Of a stretch of 64,000 bases of DNA, positions 21,804 through 33,442 are shown piece by piece. The position numbers were made by a program, and so were the translations under genes. The notes under the pieces are model-generated. The model did no database searches. It saw nothing but the letters and a program-made list of their open reading frames with translations, and had not been told where the DNA came from. Source of the DNA: Paralithodes platypus (lineage: Eukaryota > Arthropoda > Malacostraca > Decapoda > Lithodidae); the NCBI GenBank assembly GCA_032716605.1, contig CM064480.1, positions 25,906,129-25,970,128 on the forward strand. The letters run 5' to 3'. Within the stretch, counting starts at the first letter, position 1. Every line of letters begins with the position of its first letter.

Positions 21804-22466
21804 CAGTCCATCCTCCTATAACGCGAGTTTAGGGGCGGCACTGCCCCTCGTGTTGTAGGTATTTCGCGTTGTAGGAATAACACTTTAAATGGAGATAATT
21901 CTATATGGGACTGGGCCCCCCAATTTTGCCACTTTTCCGTATTTTTTTTAGCTTAATAAATATATAGGCTAGGCTATACAACTTCCATTTCATCGGAATA
22001 ATATTCACCGCCAAGCATAGTCACAGCTGGGGTTTGTTGTTGTTTCGTGGACAAAATCTAACCAAACGTACTGTCCCACATTAATTTATTATCAACAATT
22101 GGATATTCGTTACTGTGGGCTCTTATTACTCTACTTCCTAATAATACGCAAGTAAATTATAAGATCATGTTTGGATAAACAAATATACCAAATTAAATTA
22201 GAATGAAGAAACAGTAAGTTGAGTGAGATGTTTCAGCTTGCCGTCAACCCAGCTGGGCCAGCTCCGAAGCTCTCTTGCCGTCGCGCTGTAGGTGGGGGGG
22301 GGGGTCGCGCAGGAAGAGGAGGTGCCGGATTTGAAGCACTCGGCAAGGCCATTTCGCGTTATATGTTTTCGGCTCGGGTTATAAGAGGTTTAGGTAATTC
22401 GGGACCTCCCCCTCGTGTTGAAGGAGGATCGCATTGTAGGAGCTCGTGTTATAGGAGGATGGACTA
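21804..22466. mobile_element. TA MITE, 663 bp, in LINE-A copy 3
   Basis: The left end CAGTCCATCCTCCTATAA and right end TTATAGGAGGATGGACTA are inverted copies. TA flanks at 21802-21803 and 22467-22468, and removal restores AAACACA-TA-CATTCC of LINE-A. Motifs of the form CTCGTGTTATAG or GCGTTGTAGG recur near both ends (21850-21890, 22350-22460). Non-coding; a poly-G run lies at 22292. Confidence 0.9.
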
Positions 22467-23360
22467 TACATTCCTCCCCAAACATCCCCCACAGTACCTA
22501 ACGAATACAGACCACAACTACAACATATCACCAACACCCCACACATCCTGGGTGGTGACTTCAACGCCAAGACGTCGGCCTGGTTTGTCGACAACCCCGA
22601 CACAGACATAGGGCTGGTCCTACAACACCAATCAGATAACCTTTACATCCTCAACGACATCTATCAACATACCCATACTCCCCAGCAAGCCCTCTACGAC
22701 CCATCATCTCCAGCTATCACCTTTTGCTCCCCAGAACTCGCCCCCACAACATCCTGGAAGGTGGTTAAAACCTTAGGCTCCGACCACCTCCCGATCATTA
22801 TCACCACCAAAACCAGACTCACCCCAACTAGCCACAGACACACTTACACTAATTATAAAAGAGCCAACTCTGAAGCTTTCACAAATGAGACAGAACAACA
22901 ATGCTGTCCACACATTCAACACAACTATCCAAAATGCTGACAAGAAACACATTATTAGAAGAGGTCATAGAAAAAGACACAACCCCAACTTCTCACCAGA
23001 AATTCAAAACCTCATCAGACAACGTGACACACTGAAACACTCCCCAGCACCCCGCATGCAAGACATCACACAACAAATCCAAGCACTCAACACCCAGATC
23101 AACAACAAAATACAAGAACAACAAACACTAAACTGGAATAACTTCCTACAAACACTTGATCATAAAACAAACCCCAAAAACTCTACAAAGCACTAAACAG
23201 CATCACACTTTCCAACAGCAACACAACACAATCACATGGTGCAATCACAACAACAGACTCTACTCCTTCATTTAAACAACAAGCCAACACTCTCATTAAT
23301 CACTTCTCTCATATCAGCCACCTAAAACCCCATAAAGACGACCGACGTGTCATCCGACGT
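22467..23360 (+). pseudogene. LINE-A3 endonuclease and spacer (partial)
   Basis: Fragments LGGDFNAKTSAWFVDN, ITFCSPELAPTTSWKV and TLGSDHLPIIITTKTRL match the endonuclease of the other copies. A deletion near 22890 removes part of the following linker, and a further shift occurs near 23180. The segment ends at the RTE target site GTCATCCGACGT (23349-23360), whose second copy starts the next LINE-A block at 28084. Confidence 0.8.
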
Positions 23361-23368
23361 CATTATCA

Positions 23369-24728
23369 TCATCTCCGACTCCTTGTTTCCCCCTGGGAAA
23401 CCCCCGCTAAAGGATGGCCATGACAGAAACGTCTCCAGGCTACTTTGTCAAGACATGCCTCCTTTGCCCGTGCCACAATGCCCCTTCCACTACGTGGAAG
23501 TTTTTCTTCAATATATTTTTCCACTTTCTTTTCCCATACCATAGGTGGTCTTCCACTGCTAGCTGTTCCACTCACCTGACTCCCATATATCTTTCTTGGC
23601 ATTCTGTCTTCATCCATTCTCTGAACAGGACCATACCACCTCAAAGTACTTCTCTTTATCCACTCAATCACTCCACAATCAATGCCTAAAGCTTGCTCTT
23701 CCATTCCAAAGGACTCATACACTTCCCTATTACTTGGCCCATCTAGCCTATTCACACCAGCTGCCATTCTGAAAAAGCTCATCTCCACAGCTCTCAGTTT
23801 GGAGAGGTCCTCGTCACTTGCTGTCCATGTCTCACTTCCATACGAGAGTGTTGGGAGCAGCACACTGTTTCTCAGTGACTTTTTAACTTCCTTACTAACC
23901 ATTCTTCCTTTGAGAATACTATCAAGTTCTCCAATCACCTTTCTCCCTTTCATTTTTCTCTCTTATCTCACTCTCCATTTTACCATATTTGCATAGTACA
24001 GCTCCCAAATACTGTACTTAAAGCTTTCAACCTCTTCCAGTACTTAATTTTTCATTTTTATTTTACAACTTTTCTCATGTTCTTTCTTAATTCCATATTT
24101 TTCCTTAAAATAGATGGTTTCATGCATTCTTCTCTCAAACACCATTACCTTACATTTCCCTACATTGACCTTTAACTTTCTCTTTTCGCATACCCTGTCA
24201 AAGTCTGTGACCACTTTCTGAAGTTATACATTTTCCGCCAACAGGACTGCATCGTCCGCATATAAGCATGTTAAAATCTTCCACGCTCTTCCCTCTGATT
24301 CCAGTCTAGCTCCTACAGCCATTAATCCCGCCCTACATTCTCTAATTACTCCATCCATGTATATATTGAACAACCAAGCTGACATGACACATCCGTTTTA
24401 CTCCTACATTGACCTCAAAACTTTCACTTAACTTATCCCCTACCTTCACATTTGCCATTGCATTCCTATAAAAAGATTTTACTGCCACTAGCAACTTTCC
24501 TCCCACACCATATACTGTTAACGCATCCCATAGACCTTCCCAGTCTACTTTGTCATAGGCTTTTTCTAAATCCATGAATGCTGCATAGAGTTTTCTGTTC
24601 TTGGCCAGATACTTCTCTACTAACAAACGCATTGAGGCTATCTGGTCAACGCAGCCCCTGCTCTTTCTGAAACCTCCCTGTTCCTCGCCTATTTTGTCAT
24701 CCGTTATCTTCTGCAGTCTCTGTTACTA
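23369..24728 (-). pseudogene. RTE-B reverse transcriptase, distal half
   Basis: From right to left on the plus strand: EEQGGFRKSRGCVDQ, AAFMDLEKAYDKVDWEGLW, a shifted VNVGVKR segment, YADDAVLLAEN near 24240-24260, KRKLKVNVGKCKVMVF, then LSYGSETWTASDEDLSKL and LRWYGPVQRMDEDRMPRK. These are the palm, thumb and post-RT blocks typical of RTE-like LINEs. Phase changes near 24000-24220 and 24340-24400 show decay. The C-terminus VAWRRFCHGHPLAG ends just before the tail. Confidence 0.87.
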
Positions 24729-26024
24729 CCGTAAAGTGGGGTAACTTCGTACTACGGTGATAACTTCGGACATCGGCGATAATAAGTAATTAGACATTGT
24801 CATTATATAATGGAAACGCTTTTTATTGTTTTTGTTGTGGGGTCCGTTTAGAGAAATGGCAAAGGAAGAGCATGTAAAAGTCCTAGGAAACTGACATGAG
24901 TATATGTACACTAAAAAAATATATATATGACGAAAATATGTACATTTTTTGCTACCCTGCCAAACTTCTATCGCCCTGAAGAAATTTGTTTGTATGAATA
25001 ATGTTGTGACTGATATAATTTTGTAGTAACATTACCAGAGACAACATCCACCAAAGGAAATTTGTTACACTTGTATAACGCTCTAGCTAGAACACTATCA
25101 TTTAGCCGATTGTGTATTTAAAAAAAAAAATTGCTAACTTCGGACATGGAACAAAACAATTGTTTGTTATTATTTGCCCTATGAAAATCATTCATAATAC
25201 TTGTCCATCATTAACATGGTGGTAAAAGATCAAATAATCATTCTCTGAGTCCAAAAAACCATAAAAATATGATAATATGCTAACCGATTTATGTATTTCG
25301 GATAATTCTGGATATATAATATATATAAATTAGGAGAGGCATATATCTTGTCCAAATTTTTTTTTATCTGCCGAAAGAAACACCAACAAATACGTTATAC
25401 TTATAAAAATGCTCAAATTCATAAAAGTGTATATGCAGTGATATAGTATACATACCTATATATTTTCACTAGGCCTAGTTAATTTTCGAGTTATTGATTA
25501 GACAGCATTTGTTATTTTTCCTGCTCAATATTTTCTAAGAGTGAGCTCAATGCCTAACGAGAACAGATCCAAACAGAATATATGTTAAACATCATATATA
25601 TCCCCCTCCTATACTGATTATACAGGCCTAAAAGTATTGACTGTGCATTTTCCACTTAAACATCGGACAGGAATAAGCAACAATAATAAAATATTCATAT
25701 AAAATAGTAGGAGCCGAAAAATGAATGAATTAAGGCCACGAACGTACGTCCGAAGTTCTCCTCCGTTTGTCCGGAGTTAGCCAAGCTTTCTTGGCAATCA
25801 TTTTCCATAAGAAATCACCTATGTCCGAAGTTGTCAACTTTTCAAGCAAACTTCGGACATCATTTAGGATAAGGATAGCTCTCTTATTATAGGGGTTAAT
25901 TTTAGGAGGCTTCCTGGATTATGGCGCACTATCACCATACATCACTTGACCTAGTTAAATCTCTATAATCGGGAGCAATTGTTAAAAAACATCGAAAAAT
26001 GTCCGAAGTTACCCCATTTTACGG
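24729..26024. mobile_element. TA element with AACTTCGGAC-type iterons
   Basis: The ends are CCGTAAAGTGGGGTAACT and AGTTACCCCATTTTACGG, with TA at 24727-24728 and 26025-26026. AACTTCGGAC or its inverse GTCCGAAGTT recurs at about 24769, 25137, 25750, 25827, 25853 and 25999. The 1.3-kb interior is AT-rich with no transposase. Removal joins RTE-B GKVYARV to the downstream QKITDDKIGEEQGG block. Confidence 0.92.
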
Positions 26025-26904
26025 TACTCTTGCGTATACCTTTCCAGGTATGCTAAGCAAGCTATTTTCCCTATAACTCTTACACTCCTCTTTACTACCC
26101 TTCCCTTTGTACAAGGGTACTATCACTGCTTTCCTCCAGTCCTCTGGTACACTTTCCTTTTCCCATGCTAATTTACATAACCTATGCATTATGTCAACAG
26201 CTTCTTCTCCTCCATATCTCAGCATTTCACCTGGGATGTTATCTACTCCAGCAGCTTTTCCCATTTTAAGTCTATTGATTGCTTCTTTTACTTCTTCTCT
26301 GCTTATCTGGCGTTCAACTACCCTGTTTATTCTACTTCTCTCCATTCCCATGGATGAGATCTTTGCCTTCCCCCTACTCTTTACAGCTAGGCTACTAAAA
26401 TGATCTTTCCATACTTTCACCACACCATCACCCTCCACCACCTTCCCATTCATGTCCCTCATCCTACCACCTGAGACAGTCTCAGTCTTCTTCCCTCTGG
26501 CTTCTTTAACAGCTTTGTAGTATACTTTCTTGTCATTCAGAAACTGTTCACTAATCTTTTTCCCATATTCCTCATCTACCTTCCTTTTAGCGTCGTGTAT
26601 CGTCTTCTTCACTCTTTGTTTCAAATATTTATATTCTTCTTTCCTCGCATTTCTAGTTTCTCTAGGTATATTCTTTTGCAGCATACTCTTTCTCAACTCT
26701 TTCTTCTTTTTCACTATTTCTTCTATCTCTTTGCTAAACCATGCGTTACCTTTCTTCTTCCACATTTTAAATGTTTTCTTCCCACATACTTTCTCAGCTG
26801 CTTTAATCATGGAGTCTCTTGTACCTTTCCATACTTCGTCTACAGTATTTCCCAGATCTATCATAACATCCATGTCCTTTATAGTCTTTCAGGATGTCCT
26901 TGTA
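26025..26904 (-). pseudogene. RTE-B linker and reverse transcriptase, proximal part
   Basis: This single 284-residue frame starts MDVMIDLGNTVDEVW and shows a Lys/Glu-rich linker (KKKKELRKSMLQK, KRVKKTIHDAKRKVDEEYGKK is split by one residue class only). It then has EAINRLKMGKAAGVDNIPG, EMLRYGGEEAV, VPEDWRKAVIVPLYKGKG and SYRENSLLSIPGKVYAR. These are RT blocks 0 to 3. In the last block Glu stands where Gly-Ile is usual (YRGISLLS). The frame continues across the TA element. Confidence 0.88.
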
Positions 26905-27235
26905 CAGTAGGGTCCCGCATAAAACGTGTTCGCATAAAACGAGTCTCGATTAAAACGACCGACCTAAAATATTAATATTTAATTTTCGATCAGAACGAAT
27001 GTGATCACATAAAACGAGTCCGCCGCCAAAGTGGGGCAAATCCGAGGAGTTTTCATATAGAGCGCCGAAATATCGTACAAAACGTACGAAATATCGTTCG
27101 CTTTGTACGCAAATTTTCGCTTACATTGAACATTGACGATATTGCGCCACCAAAATGCTGTGTTCACATAAAACGAAATCGCATAAAACGCCCTCGTTTA
27201 TCGACCATAAACTCGTTTTATGTGAGACCCTACTG
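26905..27235. mobile_element. TA MITE with CATAAAACGA repeats
   Basis: The ends CAGTAGGGTCCCGCAT and ATGTGAGACCCTACTG are flanked by TA (26903-26904, 27236-27237). CATAAAACG recurs near 26918, 26932, 27006, 27170, 27183 and (inverted) 27211. The ends are shared with 19843-20113, but the repeated motif differs by A for G (AAAACG against AGAACG). Confidence 0.93.
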
Positions 27236-27237
27236 TA

Positions 27238-28080
27238 TTTTGTTGCATTACATTCTTCATTTAATTTTCTCACATTTATTCTCTCTACTGTCAGTTTTCT
27301 CTCTTTCCTCTCATATTTCCACTCCTTCCTTATCCTCACTTTTGTCAGCACTGTATAGTGGTCTGATCCCATCAGCATACCTCGTACAGCTTTTGAATCT
27401 AAAATTCTTCATTTTAGTCCGGAGTCCATCATGGCGTAGTCAATTAGAGATTTCTGTTCCTGCTCACCTTCACCTCTGTGCCATGTATATCTATGAATGT
27501 GACGATGTTCAAAAAATGTGTTAGCCAGAAAAATTTCTCTCTCCGCACATACTTCTAAAAGGAAGTCACCATTCATATTCCTACCCTCCACACCCCATTT
27601 ACGCACTATACCTTCTATCTCCTCGTTTCCAACTCTACCATTCATGTCACCTACTAATATTACCTGTGTACACTCTTGCCTTTCTATTATACATTTATTG
27701 ACTTTATTCCAAAATTTTCTATTTTCTTCCACACCTTTCCCAGTTTCTTGGTTGACTGGTGCATAGACACACATAAAAGTATACCTATCTATCCCGATCT
27801 TGCACTCGCACCATACAATTCTTGAGTCCACGCATCCATAGTTTTTCATACACTTCTTCAACCTTTCAGACAAAATTACTGCTACCCCTTCCTTTTTCTT
27901 ACGTTTATATCCTGCATCCAATCCAGACCAGACAACCCATCCTTCCCCACCCCACAAGTCATGCTCACTCTCACCATCCCACTCTCCAGAACCCAACAGG
28001 TGCGTCTCACCCACCCCACACACATCCACACTTCCATCTTTAAGCTCTCGCATCAGACACTCTCTCTTACTAAAGTCATT
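27238..28080 (-). pseudogene. RTE-B endonuclease
   Basis: The frame reads MRELKDGSVDVCGVGETHL (the Glu block), then SRIVWCECKIGIDRYTFMCVYAP, VILVGDMNGRVGN (the D-x-N block), a YTWHRG block with SLIDYAMM, a shift near 27410, and MLMGSDHYTVLTKVR (the S-D-H block). This is the ordered APE-type endonuclease of RTE-like LINEs. The N-terminal beta strand carrying the first Asn is lost by 5' truncation. Confidence 0.87.
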
Positions 28081-28422
28081 TAGTCATCCGACGTAAGAGA
28101 CAATTTCCCACAGACCCTGACTATGCACCCTTCACTAATTACCAGACAAAGCACATCATCAACAATCTCAAGCACTCACCCGCCTGTGGCCTAGACAACA
28201 TAAGCAACATACACCACAGACACCTGGGACCACAAGGCATACAAGCACTCGCTAACATATCAAACTACACTTATTCACACAATACAATACCAGACATCTG
28301 GAAGCATGGTATCATCATCACTTTCCCCAAACCCAACAAAGACCCCAGGCTACCCTCCTCACACCGCCCTATCACACTCCTCTGCACCCCCTAGAACGCC
28401 TTGTACTGCAACTAATTACACA

Positions 28423-28846
28423 TTGGTGATGGGCTGGTCTATCAGAGCGAGAGCTGAGCGATCTCTGCCATATCCATAGCTTACTCTGACTGTTCCTTTT
28501 ACTTATATATCTTCTAGATCTCAAGTGACGGCGTCTTTTCCGTGGATTGACCTCCCTACTGCCAACCTAAAAGTTGGCAGATTGGGAGCCAAAGCGTCAC
28601 ATTTTTCCCTTGCCCCTCAACTTTCCCTTCATAATTGCTAAGAGGCACAGGGCCTCGGGTGGGGCTTTGGTTTCCCGGGCGTTTCCGCGCCCTCCTCAGC
28701 TCCCTGCCTTAAGAGTGGCTTCGGTCACCCTGGCTTTGTTAGTGGTAAACAGGGAGGGTTTTGTGGGGGCGGTCGTTTATGGCCTTGGCCTTGCTCGGGA
28801 CCTTGGGGCTGTTCGGCCAGGCAGCCTGGGGAACAACAACAACAAC
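28423..28846 (+). mobile_element. SINE-A (424 bp), 3' tail shared with LINE-A
   Basis: A 13-bp duplication, AACTAATTACACA, flanks it (28410-28422, 28847-28859). The 3' end GGGGCTGTTCGGCCAGGC followed by AGC..GGGAAC and AAC repeats is the LINE-A 3' end. The middle (GGGAGCCAAAGCGTCAC...) resembles the LINE-A 5' leader (GGGAGCCAAACCGTCAC near 8990). A second, longer copy is at 38963-39476. It is non-coding. The head TGGTCTATCAG fits the pol III A-box pattern, but no good B-box follows. Confidence 0.92.
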
Positions 28847-29569
28847 AACTAATTACACACGCCTTACCCCTAGCTCCAACACAACATGGCCTCAGGCCAC
28901 TGTACTCCACAAACACTCTTCTTACAGACCTTACACAAAGAGCTTTTGACGGCATCAACTCAGCCAGAGCTTTTGACGGCATCAACTCAGCCAGACCACC
29001 ACACAGATCACTACTTGCCATACTCGACATTAGTAAAGCCTTCGATGCCATCCCCCGCCACAACCTAACAAACAAAATTTACAAAACAAACATGCACAAC
29101 AACACAAAAAGGTGGCTGGCCAACTTCCTAGCAGGCAGATGTGCACACATATCTTTTGCCGGTCAGTCATCTAGCATCAGAAATGTTTCCAAAACGGAGT
29201 CCCGCAAGGATCCGTCCTGTCGCCCGCACTCTTTAATCTGTACATGCATGATATAAATACACCCAATACACCCCAAATAAACATATCCTCCTACACAGAC
29301 GACATAACACTCACATGCACACATAAAGACCCAGCCAGAGCAACAAGTCTCCTTCAACCCTATCTCAACACATTACATGACTGGTGCACTAAAAACAGAC
29401 TTAATTTTGCCCCAGCCAAATCCACTGCAACCCTCTTCACAAGCTGGACAGATCACGCATACTCCCCGCAATTCACCATAAACAACATACCCCTAACACA
29501 CACACACACTCACCCATAATCCTAGGAGTAACATATGATACTCAAATGACATTCAAACAGCACACCACA

Positions 29570-29998
29570 GTCCTCAGATCGGATGACCTAATTCCTGTAG
29601 TTCGACGGCATATTCATGAAAAGTGGCACTCAGAATGGAGGGATCAACCTTTGGGAGGTCACCTTCGTTTCATCAAAGACGACATTCACATGTGGCCCTC
29701 TTCACTCAGCCCCTGTCGCGCTGACCAAACCCTCTTAACTCGATTACGCATAGGACACACAAGCCTCACTCATGGATATCTAATGACCACTCCCCGTAGT
29801 CCTCCGCCGGAATGTCACCAATGTCGCACGGTTCTTACTATCCCTCACATTTTATGCGTTTGTCCCATGTACGGCCCTGAAAGACGTCGCTTCTTGCGAC
29901 ACACCTCTTTAAAAGACATCCTTTCTGACTCAGATTCATTCTCATTCATAGCCATCCGCCATTTCTTAGCAGCTCTTAATCTCTACGATGAAATCTGA
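29570..29998 (+). pseudogene. LINE-D ORF2 C-terminus
   Basis: The 142-residue tail reads SDDLIPVVRRHIHEKWHSEW, LLTRLRIGHTSLTHGYLM, PPPECHQCRTVLTIPHIL and CPMYGPERRRF. It has the Cys-x2-Cys...His-x3-Cys-x-Cys arrangement that ends ORF2 in I/Nimb/jockey-group LINEs. RT and endonuclease are missing through 5' truncation. The stop at 29996-29998 seems to be the native one because a 3' untranslated region and tail follow. Confidence 0.82.
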
Positions 29999-30107
29999 CC
30001 AGTGACCTATATGACTTGACTTACTATCCCCCCGCCGACCACTAGCCTTATGAGGGCCTCGGCCCAGAGGGCTAGTTTAAATTAAACACGTCTTCAACAA
30101 CAACAAC
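29570..30107 (+). mobile_element. LINE-D 3' fragment (538 bp)
   Basis: The 14-bp duplication AACAGCACACCACA (29556-29569, 30108-30121) flanks it. It has a coding 3' end, a short untranslated region (TATGAGGGCCTCGGCCC) and a CAA-repeat tail. It is a 5'-truncated insertion into LINE-A of a different LINE family. Confidence 0.93.
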
Positions 30108-30213
30108 AACAGCACACCACAAACATTAAAAAGAAACTGACACCCAGACTTAACGCCCTCAGGTCACTTGCCCACACAAGGTTTGAACACAACAAAGAAA
30201 CCACCACCACAGT

Positions 30214-30295
30214 TGTGCTCAGTTGTGGCCTTGGCCTTGCTCGGGACCTTGGGGCTGCTCGGCCAGACAGCCTGGGGAACAGCAACAACAACAAC
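30214..30295 (+). mobile_element. SINE-A tail fragment
   Basis: GTGGCCTTGGCCTTGCTC through GGGGCTGCTCGGCCAGAC and the AAC repeat match the last 80 bases of SINE-A. It interrupts LINE-A between CCACAGT and AAACAATACATAAG, with loss of about four LINE bases rather than a duplication. Confidence 0.85.
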
Positions 30296-31040
30296 AAACA
30301 ATACATAAGATCAGTGATGGAATACGCAAGCCCGGCCTGGGCTTCTAACCTAGCTGAAACACATCATAAGACCTTACAGACTATTCAAAATATAGCCCTA
30401 AAAATCATCACAGGCTGCACAGCTACTTCACCTACATCAAGAAACCAAAGTCCTGAAAGTCAAAGACCATTTGGACATGAGAGGCACTCAATTCCTGGCA
30501 GCAGCCTCCACAAACCAACACCACCCACTACACTACATGGCAACACATCCACAGACACCAAGAAATATTAAAACAACACCTAGCACACGCTATCACACAA
30601 ATACTATCTTCTCTCCCTCCCTGCCCACCCCAAACCAGCTTCCAGAAGCACATCCATACTCATATCTCTCGCTGTTCCATCCACTCACTCATAGACAACA
30701 TGCAGCTGCAGGCACGACCTCCCGAAATCCATTCTTCTGAATCCTCCCTTCCTCGCGAGGACAGAATCCAGCTGGCCAGGCTGAGATGTGGACACCATCC
30801 AGCCCTTCTGAGCTATCAGAAGAGACTGGATGACTCCGTCGTCGACTCCTGCCCAGGTTGTAACACAGTACCCCATACTATTAAGCACATCATAGAAGAC
30901 TGCATTTCACACAACCACTTACGCCAACAACACAATCTACACTCCTTGAGAGCTCTGTGGGAAAGCCCGACCGTGGCCATGGCCTTCCTTAGGGACTCGG
31001 GGCTGTTCGGCCAGGCAGCTTAGGGAACAACAACAACAAC

Positions 31041-31215
31041 TCACACGAGTCTAAGAATTTCTTCTTCAATCGAGTTTAGAACTTGTGGAATGGGCTTCCC
31101 CGAGATGTCATAGAGTGCAGCACTGTTGGTTCTTATCAAATTCGCATAGACAAACAACTTGCCTTAAATCCTCGACTGACTGCATTTATAAATGAATAAA
31201 GTATTTTTTTTTCTT
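31041..31215 (+). mobile_element. LINE-C 3' fragment
   Basis: SKNFFFNRV, then a stop, NLWNGLPRDVIECSTVGS, then IRIDKQLALNPRLTAFINE matches the C-terminus of LINE-C copy 1 (20275-20365 plus 21348-21410). It is followed by an AT-rich tail. LINE-A copy 3 inserted at its left edge (AAC-TCACACGA). Confidence 0.85.
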
Positions 31216-31258
31216 CCATTATATTACTATAGCTAACGCCAACCAACTTGAAGATTAA

Positions 31259-31728
31259 CCCTTCAACCCCGGCTGGTACACGTGTGTACCATTTTGTTTT
31301 GACCCGAGGAACCCGGGTGGTACAACATTGTACCATTGCTTGAAAGCCTGTGAGCTTGGTGTGCGAGGCGTCGGTCCGACGCATGTAAACAACAGCCGGC
31401 TGGACCGACGCCCCGCATCTCCGGCCACAAGAAGGAGAGCGTCGCTTGTTCATGTGTGCCTGTATGTTGTTGTTAAGTATCGAAAAGTAGTGTAAAGTGG
31501 CTGTTGTTGCCGTAAGTTATCTCCAATGAAATCATCATCACAACTGAACCAGTTGACTTAGAGAGCTCTACTTAACGCCATTCTACAGGTAAATAACACA
31601 GCTACGCTTGGGGAATGCGGGAAGAAGTCAGAATAACAAAGATACGGTAGCCTAGCTTAGACGTTTTTCGGCCAAAACACCCCGGGTCTCGGGGAATATT
31701 TATGTAATGCGTAGCCGAGGCTGGAGGG
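31259..31728. mobile_element. TTAA MITE, 470 bp
   Basis: TTAA occurs at 31255-31258 and 31729-31732, with ends CCCTTCAACCCCGG and GAGGCTGGAGGG. The core is shared with 20370-20859 and 62755-63235. It has a local variation at the left end: GGTACACGTGTGTACC and GGTACAACATTGTACC palindromes. Confidence 0.92.
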
Positions 31729-31732
31729 TTAA

Positions 31733-32170
31733 GCCCCGCCCTCTCCCCTATGTCGTCTCTTGATTGGCTGAAGTTTATTTCTTCCTTTGTGAAGAAGTAG
31801 CAAACTACGCCAACACATTAGGTAAATTATATTATCATTGTGTTATGGCAAAACAAGAATAAACTATTCATCAATAGTCATGCATCGTTAACTAAGTCAA
31901 TGAGTCGATGATGATAAGGAACCATCAAGCCGGTCCTGGTAACACTGGCAGGAAGGCAAGCTCATCTGATATTGATAGGCCTATTCCTTGCTATTGCGTA
32001 ACCCTGCTAACCTGTCATTCATTTATATGTCATCAACTTACTTTGTCCTGCAGGTAAACAAAGTAGCACCATTCTTCAATGTGGTTATGTAATATATTGA
32101 TATTATAATCAAAATCCCCAAACTACAGTTGACAAGCGTGTGTAAATAGCCTACACGTAATTTTTTCAGC
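31733..32170. other. Unassigned DNA
   Basis: No gene or element recognised. It is an AT-rich stretch between the TTAA MITE and the outer TA element, and a candidate for host intergenic sequence. Confidence 0.35.
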
Positions 32171-32602
32171 TACAGTAACACCTCGATTTTCCGGCACTCA
32201 GGGGGATTTGAAACCTCCGGTGAATTGAAAAGTCCGGTTGAATGAACATTACTCCTATAAATGCCCATAAACCCCAAGAAAATACCCCCTAATGGCTATC
32301 TGTATTATCAGCCTTAATACAATAAACACACAAATATTACTATACCATTTTAATAGTAATGTTCTCAACTCGCCAATTTATAAGTACAGTAGAAGTTGGA
32401 AAAGGCGTCCAGCTGTTGCTGTTGTCAGCGGCATAATGCGTATCATCGTATGCGAAGGCTAGGCCTTATCAGGAGGGAGAGTTTCGCGGCGCATTCAAAG
32501 TTTTGACAGTAGCAAACCGAAACACTAATATCAAACTAGTTTTGTTCTTTTTAGTTTGTCTTAAGTTTCTCACTTTATATCTAAAACTTATTTATGAGGT
32601 GG

Positions 32603-32667
32603 ATGCATGGGGGCGGTTCGTTCGTGGCCACCCCTTCGGGGATCACGGCGTCAGGCAATAGATAGAT
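32603..32667 (+). mobile_element. RTE-A 3'-end fragment
   Basis: GCATGGGGGCGGTTCGTT through GGCGTCAGGCAATAGATAG is identical to the last 60 bases of the RTE-A copies ending at 58445 and 62357. It is an extremely 5'-truncated insertion. Confidence 0.9.
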
Positions 32668-33442
32668 TTCTTACAGTTTCTTACATTAGATCCTCTGGAA
32701 AAAGGCAAACTATGCCTGTGTATCCAGCTCAGTACCAGTACTTGCACTGCTGCGGTCGTTCACGGTGTTGGCGGCGGCGGTAGCAGACGCAACATTTTTA
32801 CTATTCTGTATTTTTGTTTTATAATCAAACTTCAAATCTTGTCTTCCCCATGCTTTATCAAGATTACTTTCAAACTCCCTTATTGATTCGGAATCGACTA
32901 CATACTAGCCTACATAGATAGATAGATGCTTTGGGAGAGGCAGCAAGGGGTGGATGCTTGCCACTCATCCACAGTTGTAGAGGTGGATGCTGTTACATCA
33001 TCCACCTCTCTCCATTCGTTTGGATATTTGTGGGGTTTTTTCCACTCTTTTGCATTTCTTCTTGTCACTATTGGCTTTCACTTTGTCCAACTTTGCCTTA
33101 ATCTTCGGCATGATAGCGATGAATCGAGTATAATATGTCCGATATGAGAAAGTTTTTTTTCTACTGACGTCGCCGTTACCCACATAGAACCACGGACTAT
33201 TTTATGTATACAGTCGACCCTCGATTCAACGGACCCCGATACAACGGACTCTGTCCGTAGCCGGACAACCTGTCCGACCAACGGACAAAAGTCCGTTAGT
33301 AGAAAATATGTCCGGTAGGTGGCGGGCGCGGCGCCACAACATCCCGCCAAATCATTGTTTACGTCAGTTCCCGCCTAGCCACGAGTCCGCTCCGGTCCGC
33401 CCAGTGTTAATATATTCCATATCTTGCATTGATCTACTTAAA

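Larger units (their letters stand above)
23361..28083 (-). mobile_element. RTE-B, 5'-truncated RTE-like LINE inserted in LINE-A
   Basis: It is flanked by the 12-bp duplication GTCATCCGACGT (23349-23360, 28084-28095). Its 3' end (left) finishes in a GAT/ATAATG short-repeat tail, as is usual for RTE-type LINEs. It encodes an endonuclease and RT on the minus strand, interrupted by a TA element at 24729-26024 and a TA MITE at 26905-27235. Without these the element is about 3.1 kb, near the usual RTE length. Confidence 0.92.
28084..31023 (+). pseudogene. LINE-A3 reverse transcriptase and C-terminus, in pieces
   Basis: The pieces 28084-28422, 28847-29569, 30108-30213 and 30296-31023 together cover ACGLDNISNIHH, IITFPKPNKDP, a lesion replacing the KVME block, DISKAFDAIPRHNL, SYTDDITLTC (Ala to Thr in the catalytic Y-A-D-D box), the thumb, and CPGCNTVPHTIKHIIEDC to GLFGQAA. 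The catalytic substitution, the insertions and several shifts make this the most decayed LINE-A copy. Confidence 0.87.
21753..31040 (+). mobile_element. LINE-A copy 3, opened by five later insertions
   Basis: LINE-A segments at 21753-21803, 22467-23360, 28084-28422, 28847-29569, 30108-30213 and 30296-31040 are collinear with copies 1 and 2 and end in the AAC tail. Between them lie a TA MITE, an RTE-like LINE, a SINE, a LINE-D tail and a SINE fragment, three of them with target duplications that match LINE-A sequence. A 27-bp tandem duplication (AGAGCTTTTGACGGCATC...) occurs at 28940-28995. It lands within LINE-C 3' sequence at its right edge. Confidence 0.92.

Noticed and set aside
26530..26975. 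Plus-strand Phe/Ser-rich open frames
   Set aside because: Antisense shadows of the Lys/Glu-rich RTE-B linker.
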